Source: Sandaracinaceae bacterium
Lineage (GTDB): Bacteria > Myxococcota_A > Polyangia > Polyangiales > Houyiibacteriaceae
Assembly (NCBI GenBank): GCA_020633075.1
Contig: JACKEI010000001.1
Span: 1,860,001 to 1,924,000 of the forward strand
DNA: 64,000 bases
Reading direction: 5' to 3'
Shown here: piece after piece, positions 1 to 8,663 of the stretch
How positions within the stretch are numbered: position 1 is the stretch's first letter
Layout: the number at the start of each line of letters is the position of its first letter
Notes under the pieces: model-generated
Databases searched by the model: none
Told to the model about the DNA's origin: nothing
Seen by the model: the letters and a program-made list of their open reading frames with translations, nothing else
Position numbers and translations under genes: made by a program

Positions 1-1906
1 CCCCGTGGACCAACAGGCAGGCGCTCTGTCGCTCACCCCGCCCCACCCGCCCTCGCAGCTGGTGCAGCTGCGCGAGACCGAAGCGCTCGGCGTCCTCGAC
101 GATCATCAGGTTGGCCGCGGGCACGTCCACGCCCACCTCGACGATGGTGGTGGCCACCAGGACCGAGGCCCGCCCCTCGACGAAGTCCGAGAGCGCGTCG
201 CGGCGAGCGTCCGGCCCGAGCTGCGCGTGCAGCATCCTCACGCTGGCGTCGCCGAAGCGCGCGCTGAGCTCCGCGTACACGGCCTCGACACCGTGCGCGC
301 CCGCGCCCTCAGCGTCGTCCCCCTCAGTATCCCCGCCGCTCGACGCGGCGATGGTGGGGCACACCACGAAGGCGCGCCCCCCCGCGGCGAGCGCGCGCTC
401 CAGCTGGCGGTAGGCCTCCGCCCGCGCCGCGCTCGCGTAGCGCCGCGTGATGATGGGCTTGCGGCCAGGTGGCAGCGCGCGGATCACGCTGACGTCCAGG
501 TCCCCGTAGAGCACCAAGGCCAGGCTGCGCGGGATGGGCGTGGCCGTCATCACCAGCAGGTGCGGCGCCCGCCCCCCCGCTTTGTCCACCAGCTGGAGAC
601 GCTGCGCCACGCCGAAGCGGTGCTGCTCGTCCACCACCACGGCGGCCAGCGCGTCGAAGCGCACACGCTCCCCGAGCAGCGCGTGAGTACCGACGATGAT
701 GTTCGCGCTGCCGTCCTCGATCTGCCGCAGGCGCTCGCGGCGCTCTTGGGCGCGCAGCTTGCCAGCCATGAGCACGGGGCGGAGCCCGAGCGGCGCTGCG
801 AGCGCCAGCACGCTGCGGAAGTGCTGCTCGGCCAAGACCTCGGTGGGCACCAGCCAGGCCACCTGGGCGCCGGCGTGCGCCACCTGTGCGCTCGCCAGGA
901 GCGCCACAGCCGTCTTGCCGCTGCCCACCTCGCCCTGGAGCATGCGGCGCATGGGGGCCTCACGCGCGAGGTCGGCGCGCACCTCGCTGAGCACGCGCTG
1001 CTGGTCGCGCGTCAGGGTGAAGGGCAGCCCCGCGGCGTGCTGCGCGGCCGCGTCCGCGGTCATCGCGCACGCGCGCGCTGGGAGCCCCGCCTCCTCCACA
1101 CGCCGCTGCTGCAACGCGAGCTCCAGCAGGAAGAGCTCCTCCGTGGCGAGGCGCCCGTGGTGCTCCGTGTCGCGCGCGTTCCACACCTCGAGGGCGTCCG
1201 GGGGCAGCTCGGGCGGTGGGCTGTGCAGCGCCGCGACCGCTTCTCCCACCGAGGAGAGCCCGGCGCGCTCGCGATAGCGCTCCGGGATGGCGTCCGGGAC
1301 GAGCGGACCGACGCGGGCCACCGCCGCCTGGACCGCCTTGCGCAGCGCCGCGGCGGTGACGCCGGGGATGTCTGGGTAGCGAGGCACGATGGTGCCTTCG
1401 TCCGTGGGCAGCTCGGGGTGGGCGATGGTGAGCGTGCCCCGGTGCTCGTCCACGCGACCGAAGACGCGCACGGTGGCGCCCACGGGGAAGCGCTTCTCGA
1501 GCCCCGGCAGCCCGTGGAACCACACCAGGCGCAGCTGAGCATAGTGGCCCGGGGCGTCTCCCACGCGGGGCACCAGACGCACCTCGGACAAGCGCTTGCG
1601 GCCACGCGGCGGAGGCTGCGACACGCTGCGCACCACCCCCTCGGTCATGCAGCGCGCGCCGGGGACCAGGTCCGCGATGGGGCGGACGACGCGCCGGTCG
1701 TCGTAGCGCCGCGGGAGCAACCAGAGCAAGTCTCCCACGGCCGCATAACCCCGCTGCGCCAGGGCCTTTCCGGACACCTTGCCAATGCCCGGCAGCGTCT
1801 CGACGGACGAGGCGAGCAGTCCGTCGAGGGCGTTCGGGTTGTGGGCGAGCGTGACGTTCGTCGCGCCCGTCGTCCCTGCGAGGTCGTTCGCGTCCATCGC
1901 GCCCAT
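1..1906 (-). CDS. recG: ATP-dependent DNA helicase RecG (C-terminus off the window)
   Basis: RecG is a superfamily 2 helicase that remodels stalled replication forks and branched recombination intermediates. Translating the minus strand from the ATG at 1906 gives about 635 residues without a stop. An N-terminal helix-hairpin-like and wedge/OB region covers roughly residues 35-210. Walker A GSGKT lies near residue 327, the DEQH box (DEQHRFGV) near 424, and motif VI (QLRGRVGRG) near 622, just before the edge. E. coli RecG has 693 residues, so only about 60 are missing. A second in-frame ATG sits at 1897. The gene follows greA with a 22-bp gap and probably shares its transcript. Confidence 0.95.
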   Translation of the reverse strand, partial: MGAMDANDLAGTTGATNVTLAHNPNALDGLLASSVETLPGIGKVSGKALAQRGYAAVGDLLWLLPRRYDDRRVVRPIADLVPGARCMTEGVVRSVSQPPPRGRKRLSEVRLVPRVGDAPGHYAQLRLVWFHGLPGLEKRFPVGATVRVFGRVDEHRGTLTIAHPELPTDEGTIVPRYPDIPGVTAAALRKAVQAAVARVGPLVPDAIPERYRERAGLSSVGEAVAALHSPPPELPPDALEVWNARDTEHHGRLATEELFLLELALQQRRVEEAGLPARACAMTADAAAQHAAGLPFTLTRDQQRVLSEVRADLAREAPMRRMLQGEVGSGKTAVALLASAQVAHAGAQVAWLVPTEVLAEQHFRSVLALAAPLGLRPVLMAGKLRAQERRERLRQIEDGSANIIVGTHALLGERVRFDALAAVVVDEQHRFGVAQRLQLVDKAGGRAPHLLVMTATPIPRSLALVLYGDLDVSVIRALPPGRKPIITRRYASAARAEAYRQLERALAAGGRAFVVCPTIAASSGGDTEGDDAEGAGAHGVEAVYAELSARFGDASVRMLHAQLGPDARRDALSDFVEGRASVLVATTIVEVGVDVPAANLMIVEDAERFGLAQLHQLRGRVGRGERQSACLLVHG

Positions 1907-1928
1907 CAGCCTGAGGGCCGCGCAGCGC

Positions 1929-2405
1929 TCAGGGCTGCGACCAATGGACGGCCGTGATCTCGTAGGTGCGGACGCCACCGGGCGTCTTCACGGTGACCTC
2001 GTCACCCGCCTCGCGGTTGATCAGCGCGCGCGCCACGGGGGACGTCACGGAGATGAAGCCCTTCTCCACGTCGGACTCCTCGGAGCCCACCAAGCGGTAC
2101 ACCTTGACGGTGCCGGACTCCACCTCCTCGAGCTCCACCCAAGCGCCGAACTTGACCTTGTCACCACCGAGCGTGGCCGGGTCGATCACCTCCGCACGCG
2201 AGAGCTGATCCTCCACGACAGCGATGCGAGCCTCGACCATGCCCTGCTTCTCGCGGGCCGCGTGGTACTCCGCGTTCTCCTTCAGGTCGCCATGATCCGC
2301 CGCCTCCCCGATCATCTGGGAGATCTTGGGGCGCTCGGCCTTGAGTTCGGCCAATTCGGTCTTGAGGGCGGCAAAGCCCTCGGGAGTCATGGGGACCCGT
2401 TCCAT
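1929..2405 (-). CDS. greA: Transcription elongation factor GreA
   Basis: GreA stimulates the intrinsic RNA cleavage activity of backtracked RNA polymerase. The product has 158 residues, the same length as E. coli GreA. The N-terminal coiled coil carries the hallmark segment GDLKENAEYHAAREKQG near residues 39-55, including the acidic tip residues, and the C-terminal FKBP-like domain contains SPVARALI and KTPGG. The start MERVPMT aligns with the E. coli start MQAIPMT, so the ATG at 2405 is preferred over the internal ATG at 2390. It lies upstream of recG on the same strand. Confidence 0.96.
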   Translation of the reverse strand: MERVPMTPEGFAALKTELAELKAERPKISQMIGEAADHGDLKENAEYHAAREKQGMVEARIAVVEDQLSRAEVIDPATLGGDKVKFGAWVELEEVESGTVKVYRLVGSEESDVEKGFISVTSPVARALINREAGDEVTVKTPGGVRTYEITAVHWSQP

Positions 2406-2474
2406 GAGCAAGTCGTAGACGTTTCCACGCACGGACGCAAGCATGACGCCGTGCGGCGCAGGGGGCGCCGTGAT

Positions 2475-3659
2475 ATGAGCCTGGCGATGCGCGTCACCCC
2501 CTACCCCATCACGGCCTACGGGCTCGCGTGTGGTCTCGGTCGAGACACGGCGGCGGTCCTCGAGCGGCTGCGCGCGGGGGAGCGAGGCTTGAGCCCGGTC
2601 CCGCTGGACGTGCCCTTCGCGACGGTCACGGGGACCCTTCCTGGCGAGCTCCCGGAGCTCGACTCCCGCATCGCCCAGCACGACTCCCGCCTGGCGCGCA
2701 TCACGCAGTTGGGCTTCGCGTCCATCGCGGACGAGGTGGCGCGCGCGGTCTCGCAGTGGGGCCCCGCCCGGGTGGCCTGCGTGCTCGGCACCAGCACGGG
2801 CGGCATCTGGGCCACGGAGGTCGCGCACGCGGCGCACCACCGCGAGGGCACCCTGCCCAAGACCTTCGACTACGCGGCGCAGCACCCCTTCCACATCACC
2901 ACGGACATCTGCCAGAAGCTCGGTGGCTTCGAGGGCCCTCGTTACATCGTCAGCACGGCCTGCTCGTCCAGCGGCAAGGTCTTCGCCTCGGCACGGCGCC
3001 TGCTGGACGCCGGCCTGGCGGACGCGGTGCTCGTTGGCGGGGCAGACGCTCTCTGCCACACCACGGTGCGCGGCTTCTTCAGCCTGGGCGTCATGGCCGA
3101 GGGGCCCTGCATGCCCTTCAGCGCCGACCGTCCCGGCATGAACATCGGTGAAGGCGCCGCCTTCGCGTTGGTGGAGCGCAGCGGCGTCCCGCGGGCCACG
3201 CTGCTGGGAGTCGGCGAGAGCAGCGACGCCTATCACCCGTCGTCGCCGCACCCCGAGGGACGTGGCGCGCTGGCCGCCATGCAGGACGCCCTCGCGCAGG
3301 GTGGCGTGGCCGCGAGCGAGGTCGACTACGTCAACGCGCACGGCACGGGCACCAAGCACAACGACAGCGCCGAGTCGTGCGCCGTGGAAGCGTTGTTGGG
3401 GCGCGAGGTGCCTGTGGTGTCCACCAAGGGCTACACGGGGCACACGCTGGGTGCCTGCGGTGCGGTGGAGGCCATCTTCGGCATCGTGGCCATCGAAGAG
3501 GGCTTCCTGCCGGCCAGCGTGGGCTCGACGCCGCGCGACCCGGAGATCCCCATCCGGGTGCTCGCGGAGCGACTGGACATGACCCCGCGCTACGTGCTCA
3601 GCAACTCGTTCGCTTTTGGCGGCAACAACTGCAGCGTCCTGCTGGGGAGGCCGGAGTGA
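2475..3659 (+). CDS. Beta-ketoacyl-ACP synthase, aryl-polyene/FabF-like
   Basis: This is a 394-residue condensing enzyme of the KAS I/II thiolase-fold family. The catalytic triad is visible: Cys163 in TACSSSG, His289 in NAHGTGT and His323 in GYTGHTLG. The terminal SNSFAFGGNN motif is also present. It should catalyse decarboxylative Claisen condensation of an ACP-bound chain with malonyl-ACP. The next gene starts at the overlapping GTG at 3656, so four genes (2475-6892) look translationally coupled. Stand-alone ketosynthases paired with a ketosynthase-like partner are typical of aryl polyene and xanthomonadin-type clusters. The ATG at 2475 was chosen because family homology begins there; an ATG at 2487 is also possible. 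Confidence 0.88.
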   Translation: MSLAMRVTPYPITAYGLACGLGRDTAAVLERLRAGERGLSPVPLDVPFATVTGTLPGELPELDSRIAQHDSRLARITQLGFASIADEVARAVSQWGPARVACVLGTSTGGIWATEVAHAAHHREGTLPKTFDYAAQHPFHITTDICQKLGGFEGPRYIVSTACSSSGKVFASARRLLDAGLADAVLVGGADALCHTTVRGFFSLGVMAEGPCMPFSADRPGMNIGEGAAFALVERSGVPRATLLGVGESSDAYHPSSPHPEGRGALAAMQDALAQGGVAASEVDYVNAHGTGTKHNDSAESCAVEALLGREVPVVSTKGYTGHTLGACGAVEAIFGIVAIEEGFLPASVGSTPRDPEIPIRVLAERLDMTPRYVLSNSFAFGGNNCSVLLGRPE

Positions 3660-4456
3660 CGAGTGCGAACGCCGTGATGCAGCCCGTGCACGTGCTGGGG
3701 CGGGGCTTCTTCTCGCCAGGGTACGCGAACCTCGCGGCCTTCCGCGCAGGGCAGCCAGACGACGGGGCCGCACGCCCCGCGGTGGACTTCGTTCCGTCCC
3801 GCAACAAGCGTGGCTGTAGCATCCTGACGCTGGCGGCCGCAGAGGTAGCGCAGCAGGCGTGCACGGAGGCGGGGGTCTCTGCCTCGGAGCCCGCGTTGGT
3901 GTTCGGCAGCTGTCACGGGGAGATGGAGATCGCCGTGGCGCAGATGGAGATGTTCCAAGAGGACAAGGGCCTCTTGTCCCCGGCGCGCTTCAAGAACAGC
4001 GTGCACAACACGGGGGCGGGCATGTTCTCCATCGCCGTGGAGAACCGGGGCTACGCCACGGCCATCGCCGCCGGGCACGACACGGTCGCGCTCTCGCTGT
4101 TGGAAGCCATGCTGCTCATGCGCCACGACCGCTACGAGTACGCGTTGGTCGCGCTGGCGGACGAGCGCCTGCCGGCCCCGCTGACGGCCTGCTCGGAGCA
4201 CGAAGCGCTGGGCGTGGCGCTCCTGCTCGGGCGCGAGCCTCACCCGACCCGCGGCTCGCTCGGTACACTCGGGATGCCCACACGCGGCAGCTTGGCGCAG
4301 GAGGCGCCGTTCGCGACGGACGCGCTCTTCGGCCAGAACCCCGTCGCGCCGTTGCTGCACATCATCGACGCGCTCGAGCGCGGGGAGCCGTGCGACGTGC
4401 CTCTGAGCCTGCCCGGTGGCGAGCCCTGGTGCGCGCGCGTGGAGCCACGTGCGTAG
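3656..4456 (+). CDS. Ketosynthase-like protein (chain-length-factor type, N-terminal fold only)
   Basis: This 266-residue protein resembles the short 'beta-ketoacyl synthase-like, N-terminal' family found beside ketosynthases in aryl polyene clusters. It is about two-thirds of a full ketosynthase. The segment where an active-site Cys would be expected reads KNSVHNTGAGMFSIA, with no nucleophilic Cys, and no HGT/GHT catalytic histidine motifs are seen, so it is probably non-catalytic. By analogy with chain-length factors it may pair with one of the flanking ketosynthases. It starts at GTG 3656, overlapping the previous stop as GTGA, and ends 10 bp before the next ATG. Confidence 0.75.
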   Translation: MTSANAVMQPVHVLGRGFFSPGYANLAAFRAGQPDDGAARPAVDFVPSRNKRGCSILTLAAAEVAQQACTEAGVSASEPALVFGSCHGEMEIAVAQMEMFQEDKGLLSPARFKNSVHNTGAGMFSIAVENRGYATAIAAGHDTVALSLLEAMLLMRHDRYEYALVALADERLPAPLTACSEHEALGVALLLGREPHPTRGSLGTLGMPTRGSLAQEAPFATDALFGQNPVAPLLHIIDALERGEPCDVPLSLPGGEPWCARVEPRA

Positions 4457-4466
4457 CACTGCTCTC

Positions 4467-5699
4467 ATGGGCTCGAGCTCGGACGTGCGCGTGGCCATCA
4501 CCGGGGTGGGCTTGGCCTCGCCCATTGGCAACGACCTCGACACCGCGCTCGCGGCCCTGCGGGCCGACGCCAACGGGGTGAGCCGCACGGACCGCTGGCG
4601 CGCCTACGGCGGCCTCGACGTGGAGCTCATCGCGGAGGTGACCGACCTGGACCTCAACCGGTGGCCTCGCAAGCAGGTGCGCACCATGGGCCGCGTCGCG
4701 CGCCTGGCGCTCCACGCCAGCGAGCAGGCCATCGCGCAGGCGGGCGTGGAGGAGAGCGTGCTGCGCTCGGGCCGCGCGGGCATCGCCTTCGGGTCGACGC
4801 ACGGCAGCAGCGACGCCTGGGAGCGCATGGCCCGCAGCTGGCTGCTGGACAACGACCTGCGCGGTGGCGGCTCCAGCATCTACCTCCAGTTCATGGCGCA
4901 CACCTGCGCGGCCAACCTGGCCATCCACTTCGGCGTCACCGGGCGCGTGCTCCCGACGTGCGCGGCCTGCGCCAGCGGCAGCCTGGCGGTGGGCCAGGCC
5001 TACGAGGCCATCCGCGCAGGGGTGCAAGACGTCATGATCGCGGGTGGCGCCGAGGAGCTGCACCCCACCCACGTGGCTGTGTTCGACGGCATGTATGCTG
5101 CGTCGCTCGCGCACGAGCACCCTGAGCGAGCCTCGCGCCCGTTCGACGTGGGCCGCGACGGCCTGGTGGTGGGCGAAGGAGCCGGCTGCGTCGTGCTGGA
5201 GCGCTGGGATCACGCGGTGGCGCGCGGCGCGGAGATCCTTGCCGAGGTGGTTGGCTTCGGGCTGAGCTGCGACGGTACGCACGTCACGGCCCCGTCGGCA
5301 GAGGGCATGTCCGCATCCATGCGGCTGGCGCTCGAGAGCGCGTCGCTGCCGGCCAGCGCGGTCGAGTACGTGAACGCGCACGCAACGGCCACCACCCTCG
5401 GAGACGTGGTGGAGAGCCAGGCCACCTTCGCGGTGCTGGGTGGCGACGTGCCTGTGAGCAGCACCAAGGGGCACACGGGTCACACCCTGGGCGCCTGCGG
5501 CGCGATCGAGCTCGCCTTCTGCGTGGGCGCCATGCGCGACGGCTTCTTGCCCGGCACGCGCAACCTGGAGCAGGTGGACCCAGCCTGCGCGCCGCTCCAT
5601 TACATCCGCGAGCCCCGCGCCGCGCGGCCACGCGTGGTCATGAACAACAACTTCGCATTCGGCGGGATCAACACCTCGCTGCTGCTGCACGCCCCATGA
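4467..5699 (+). CDS. Second beta-ketoacyl-ACP synthase
   Basis: This is a 410-residue KAS-family enzyme. The candidate nucleophile is Cys168 in TCAACASGS. The two histidines are His305 in NAHATATTLGD, where the usual HGT is HAT, and His339 in GHTGHTLGACG. The C-terminus has MNNNFAFGGIN. The HAT variant differs from the FabF consensus but keeps the catalytic His, so activity is expected. The ATG at 4467 gives a start close to the conserved RVAITGVGLASPIGN; a GTG at 4449 overlapping the previous gene is an alternative. It probably builds the same polyene or fatty chain as the enzyme at 2475, as a partner or with different chain-length preference. Confidence 0.87.
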   Translation: MGSSSDVRVAITGVGLASPIGNDLDTALAALRADANGVSRTDRWRAYGGLDVELIAEVTDLDLNRWPRKQVRTMGRVARLALHASEQAIAQAGVEESVLRSGRAGIAFGSTHGSSDAWERMARSWLLDNDLRGGGSSIYLQFMAHTCAANLAIHFGVTGRVLPTCAACASGSLAVGQAYEAIRAGVQDVMIAGGAEELHPTHVAVFDGMYAASLAHEHPERASRPFDVGRDGLVVGEGAGCVVLERWDHAVARGAEILAEVVGFGLSCDGTHVTAPSAEGMSASMRLALESASLPASAVEYVNAHATATTLGDVVESQATFAVLGGDVPVSSTKGHTGHTLGACGAIELAFCVGAMRDGFLPGTRNLEQVDPACAPLHYIREPRAARPRVVMNNNFAFGGINTSLLLHAP

Positions 5700-6892
5700 A
5701 CACACCCACCTACGACGTCATCATCATCGGCGCGGGTCCCGCAGGGAGCACCGCTGGCAACTTCCTCGCGCGGGCCGGCCATCGCGTGTTGGTGCTCGAG
5801 AAGGAGACCTTCCCGCGCTTCCACATCGGCGAGTCGCTGCTCCCCGCAGATCTGTCCCTCTTCGAGCGGCTGGGCGTGGACATGTCCGATCAGGGGCGTT
5901 TCGTTCACAAGGCGGGCGCGGTCTTTCTGGATGAGCGCAGCGGCGAACGCGTCCGCTTCGACTTCTCGAACGGGCTTCCGGGGACCCCGCCGCACGCTTA
6001 CCAGGTGGAGCGCGCGGACTTCGACTTGATGCTCGCCCAGCGCGCAGAGCAGGTGGGCGCGGAGCTGCGCTTCGGGACACGAGCGGAGAGGGTCACGGTG
6101 GAAGCCGAGGGCGTGTCGGTGAGCACGAGCGCGGGGGTGTTCACGGCGCGCTACCTCATCGACGCGACGGGCCAGAACGCGTTCATGGCGGGCCAGCAGC
6201 GCACCCGCCGCCGCATCGATGGTCTGGGGCTGGCTGCCGTGGGTTGGCACTTCGAGGGCCTGAGCGAAGCGGCGACCGCCGAGCTCTACGAGCACGGGGA
6301 CATCCTGGTGTTCATGGTGGAAGACGGCTGGGCGTGGGCCATCCCCCTCTCCGGCGGGCGGCTGAGCGTCGGCCGAGTCACCTCCAAGCGCGGCGTCACG
6401 GAAGAGACCCTGAGTGAATTCGTCGCCAACTCACCCACCATGCAGCGCCTGACGGCGGGCGCCCAGCGCATCGAGCGGCTGACCATTGGCAACTACAGCT
6501 ACAAGAACGACGCCCCCTCGGGCGCTCGCTACGCGTGCGTGGGCGACTCGGCGTGCTTCCTGGACCCCGTCTTCTCGTCTGGGGTCACGTTCGCCATGAT
6601 CGGAGCCGAGAAGCTCGCGGACCTACTGAGCTCTGCCCTTCAATCCGGACAAGAGGCCGATCCCGGGCTGGCGACGCCGCTCTTGGACTTCATGCAACAC
6701 GCCTATGACGTGTTCGGTTCACTGTGCGGACGCTTCTACAAAGCGAACTTGGTGCACAACATCTTCTTCTACGGCGCGCCCGACCCGGCCATCAAGCAGG
6801 GCGTGGTCAGCGTGCTGGCGGGCGACATCTACCGGGACGACAACCCGTTCCAGAAGATGCTGCTGAGCGACCGGCGTCGGCTGCGCATCTGA
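5696..6892 (+). CDS. FAD-dependent oxidoreductase, flavin halogenase/geranylgeranyl-reductase-like
   Basis: This 398-residue flavoprotein overlaps the preceding ketosynthase by ATGA. The dinucleotide motif GAGPAG is at residues 13-18, followed by FPRFHIGESLLP near 38-49. GWAWAIP (about residue 212) fits the WxWxIP signature of flavin-dependent halogenases, and a GDSACFLDPVFSSGV segment sits near 283-297. The lysine in FVHKAGAVF may be the halogenase lysine. 'Tryptophan halogenase'-annotated relatives occur in xanthomonadin and aryl polyene clusters, which supports a pigment-tailoring role. WxWxIP-like sequences also occur in non-halogenating relatives, so a reductase or monooxygenase remains possible. 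Confidence 0.8.
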   Translation: MNTPTYDVIIIGAGPAGSTAGNFLARAGHRVLVLEKETFPRFHIGESLLPADLSLFERLGVDMSDQGRFVHKAGAVFLDERSGERVRFDFSNGLPGTPPHAYQVERADFDLMLAQRAEQVGAELRFGTRAERVTVEAEGVSVSTSAGVFTARYLIDATGQNAFMAGQQRTRRRIDGLGLAAVGWHFEGLSEAATAELYEHGDILVFMVEDGWAWAIPLSGGRLSVGRVTSKRGVTEETLSEFVANSPTMQRLTAGAQRIERLTIGNYSYKNDAPSGARYACVGDSACFLDPVFSSGVTFAMIGAEKLADLLSSALQSGQEADPGLATPLLDFMQHAYDVFGSLCGRFYKANLVHNIFFYGAPDPAIKQGVVSVLAGDIYRDDNPFQKMLLSDRRRLRI

Positions 6893-6945
6893 ACGCAGCG
6901 CTGCTCCGTTGACGCACGACGCGCGCGGCTCGGCAGGCGCGGGCC

Positions 6946-7263
6946 TCACACGCCGCGGCGGTAGCGCGCGAGGTCCAAGCGCCCCGTGTCATCGAACTGC
7001 ACGCCTTCGCGCGCGAGGCACACCCGCTGCTCCACCTGGGCGGCGCCCATGAAGTCGCCTGAGCGCGCGCTGATCTCGCCCTGGGCGTTGACCACGCGCC
7101 ACCACGGGACGCTCTTGTCGCTCAGCGTCGCGAGCGCGTAGCCCACGCGGCGCGCAGACCCCGCCCTGCCCGCGAGCTTGGCCACGTCACCGTAGGTCAG
7201 CACCGCTCCCATGGGGATCTGCCGGATGATGTCGTAGTAAGCGAGGTACTCGGCGCAGGTCAC
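6946..7263 (-). CDS. Alkyltransferase-like protein (ATL/MGMT family)
   Basis: This 105-residue protein is the DNA-binding domain of the O6-alkylguanine transferase family. It keeps the helix-turn-helix (LTYGDVAKLAG) and the SARRVGYAL segment with the arginine finger. At the acceptor site, where active enzymes have PCHR, the sequence is VPWWRVV. The nucleophilic Cys is therefore Trp, as in alkyltransferase-like proteins that bind O6-alkylguanine without repairing it and hand lesions to nucleotide excision repair. It stands alone, convergent with the flavoprotein gene, and a 78-bp gap separates it from the response regulator. Confidence 0.85.
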   Translation of the reverse strand: MTCAEYLAYYDIIRQIPMGAVLTYGDVAKLAGRAGSARRVGYALATLSDKSVPWWRVVNAQGEISARSGDFMGAAQVEQRVCLAREGVQFDDTGRLDLARYRRGV

Positions 7264-7341
7264 TGGGCCTCCAGGTGGTCCCGCGCGAGCGTAGCAGCGA
7301 AGACGTCCCGGTGGACCCCGGGACGGCGACTCGAACGGGCT

Positions 7342-7722
7342 CTAGGGACGGTCGAGCACACGCTCCACGAGCGTCAGCAGTGCGGTCACGTCGAACGGCT
7401 TTCGGAGTACCTCCGCGCCGAGGGAACCCAAGGTCTGCTCGTCCACCCCCGTGATGAAGCCACTCACGGCGATGATGCGCGTTCGTGGGTCACGAGCGAC
7501 GGCGGCACGCACCACGTCGATGCCGTCCTTCCCGGGCATCTTCAGGTCCGTGACGAGCAGGTCGACGGGGTGCTTGCCAAGATGGGCGATCGCCTGCTCT
7601 CCGTCCTCGGCCGCGGCCACGTTCGCGAACAAGGTCTGCAGGACTCGTACGACCACGTCGCGAACCATCGGCTCGTCGTCGACGACGAGCACCTGCTCTT
7701 GGCGCAGCCCGTCGGCCGTCAT
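7342..7722 (-). CDS. Single-domain response regulator
   Basis: This 126-residue protein is a bare CheY-like receiver domain without an output domain. VLVVDDEPMVR supplies the acidic pocket, VTDLKMPGKDG contains the phospho-acceptor Asp near residue 59, AVSG supplies the conserved Ser/Thr position, and LRKPF supplies the conserved Lys. The ATG at 7722 overlaps the stop of the upstream histidine kinase by ATGA, so the two are almost certainly a cognate pair. With no output domain, it probably signals by protein contact or phosphorelay. Confidence 0.9.
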   Translation of the reverse strand: MTADGLRQEQVLVVDDEPMVRDVVVRVLQTLFANVAAAEDGEQAIAHLGKHPVDLLVTDLKMPGKDGIDVVRAAVARDPRTRIIAVSGFITGVDEQTLGSLGAEVLRKPFDVTALLTLVERVLDRP

Positions 7723-8663
7723 GAACGCTTCGCCTCTCGCTCGAGGGGAATCCGCACGACGAAGCGTGCGCCGACGGGGTCGCGTGGCTCGAGACACAGG
7801 GACCCGCCGTGGTCCACGCAGATGCCGTGCGAGACCGAGAGGCCCAAGCCCGTGCCGCTCCCGGGCGCCTTCGTGGTGAAGAACGGGTCGAAGACGCGCC
7901 CGGCGTGCTCCGCCGCTACGCCAGGTCCGTTGTCCTCGACGGTGTAGACGACCTGTTCGCCCTGCGCGGCGATGCCCACGTGGATGACCCGCTCGGAGGT
8001 CGTCGTGCTGCTCTCGAGCGCGTGTCGGGCGTTGACGAGCAAGTTGACGAACACCTGCTGGAGACGGTCGGCGTCCGCGCGTGCGCGCGGGAGGTCCGGT
8101 TGATAGTCCCTGTCCACCCGGATGCCGCTCTGTCGATTGGCCTCCTGGACCAACACCAGGGCGCTCTCGACGGGAGCGATGGGGTCGATGCTCTCCACGA
8201 CGAGCGAGCGGCCACGCGCAAAGGCACGCACGCTGTCGACGATGCGCCCCATTCGTCGGGACGCGTCCGCGATGGTCGCCAGGTCCGCGGCGCACTCCGC
8301 GATGGTCGCGTTCGGCTTGGATCGGAGCAGGTCCGTGATCATGCGGATGACCGTCAGGGGTTGGTTGAGCTCGTGTGCGACCCCAGCCGAGAGCTCACCG
8401 AGGGCGGCCAGCTTCTCGGCCAACACGAGCTGATCGCGGGCGCGCTGCAGGTCTTCGCGCTCGCGATCGAGGGTCGCGACCAGGAGGCCGACCTCTTCCG
8501 CCGTGGCGTTCACCATGAACGCGAGCACGTCCATCGCGCTTCCGTCGAAGGAGCGCGGTGCCCGCACGTCGAAGCGGCCGCTCGCGACCGCGATGAGCAC
8601 CTCGGTGACGACGTCGAGACCGTGCGGCGACTCGAGGACGAGCTCCTCAGTTGATGAGTCCAC
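7719..8663 (-). CDS. Soluble sensor histidine kinase
   Basis: The protein has 314 residues from GTG 8663. The H-box LGELSAGVAHELNQPLTVI carries the phospho-acceptor His. It is followed by the N-box (QVFVNLLVNARHAL), G1 (VEDNGPGV), F-box (FDPFFTTK) and G2 (GSGTGLGLSVSHG). No transmembrane segment is visible. The first 80 residues lack an obvious PAS domain and end in a probable coiled coil rich in E, R and L. GTG 8663 is preferred because it overlaps the preceding stop by 17 bp and avoids an Arg-rich extension; a longer frame to 8741 exists. The partner response regulator follows directly. Confidence 0.87.
   Translation of the reverse strand: MDSSTEELVLESPHGLDVVTEVLIAVASGRFDVRAPRSFDGSAMDVLAFMVNATAEEVGLLVATLDREREDLQRARDQLVLAEKLAALGELSAGVAHELNQPLTVIRMITDLLRSKPNATIAECAADLATIADASRRMGRIVDSVRAFARGRSLVVESIDPIAPVESALVLVQEANRQSGIRVDRDYQPDLPRARADADRLQQVFVNLLVNARHALESSTTTSERVIHVGIAAQGEQVVYTVEDNGPGVAAEHAGRVFDPFFTTKAPGSGTGLGLSVSHGICVDHGGSLCLEPRDPVGARFVVRIPLEREAKRS

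Noticed and set aside
5..1957. A 650-residue plus-strand open frame opposite recG
   Set aside because: It is His/Arg/Leu-rich antisense translation of a GC-rich gene; recG on the minus strand has all helicase motifs.
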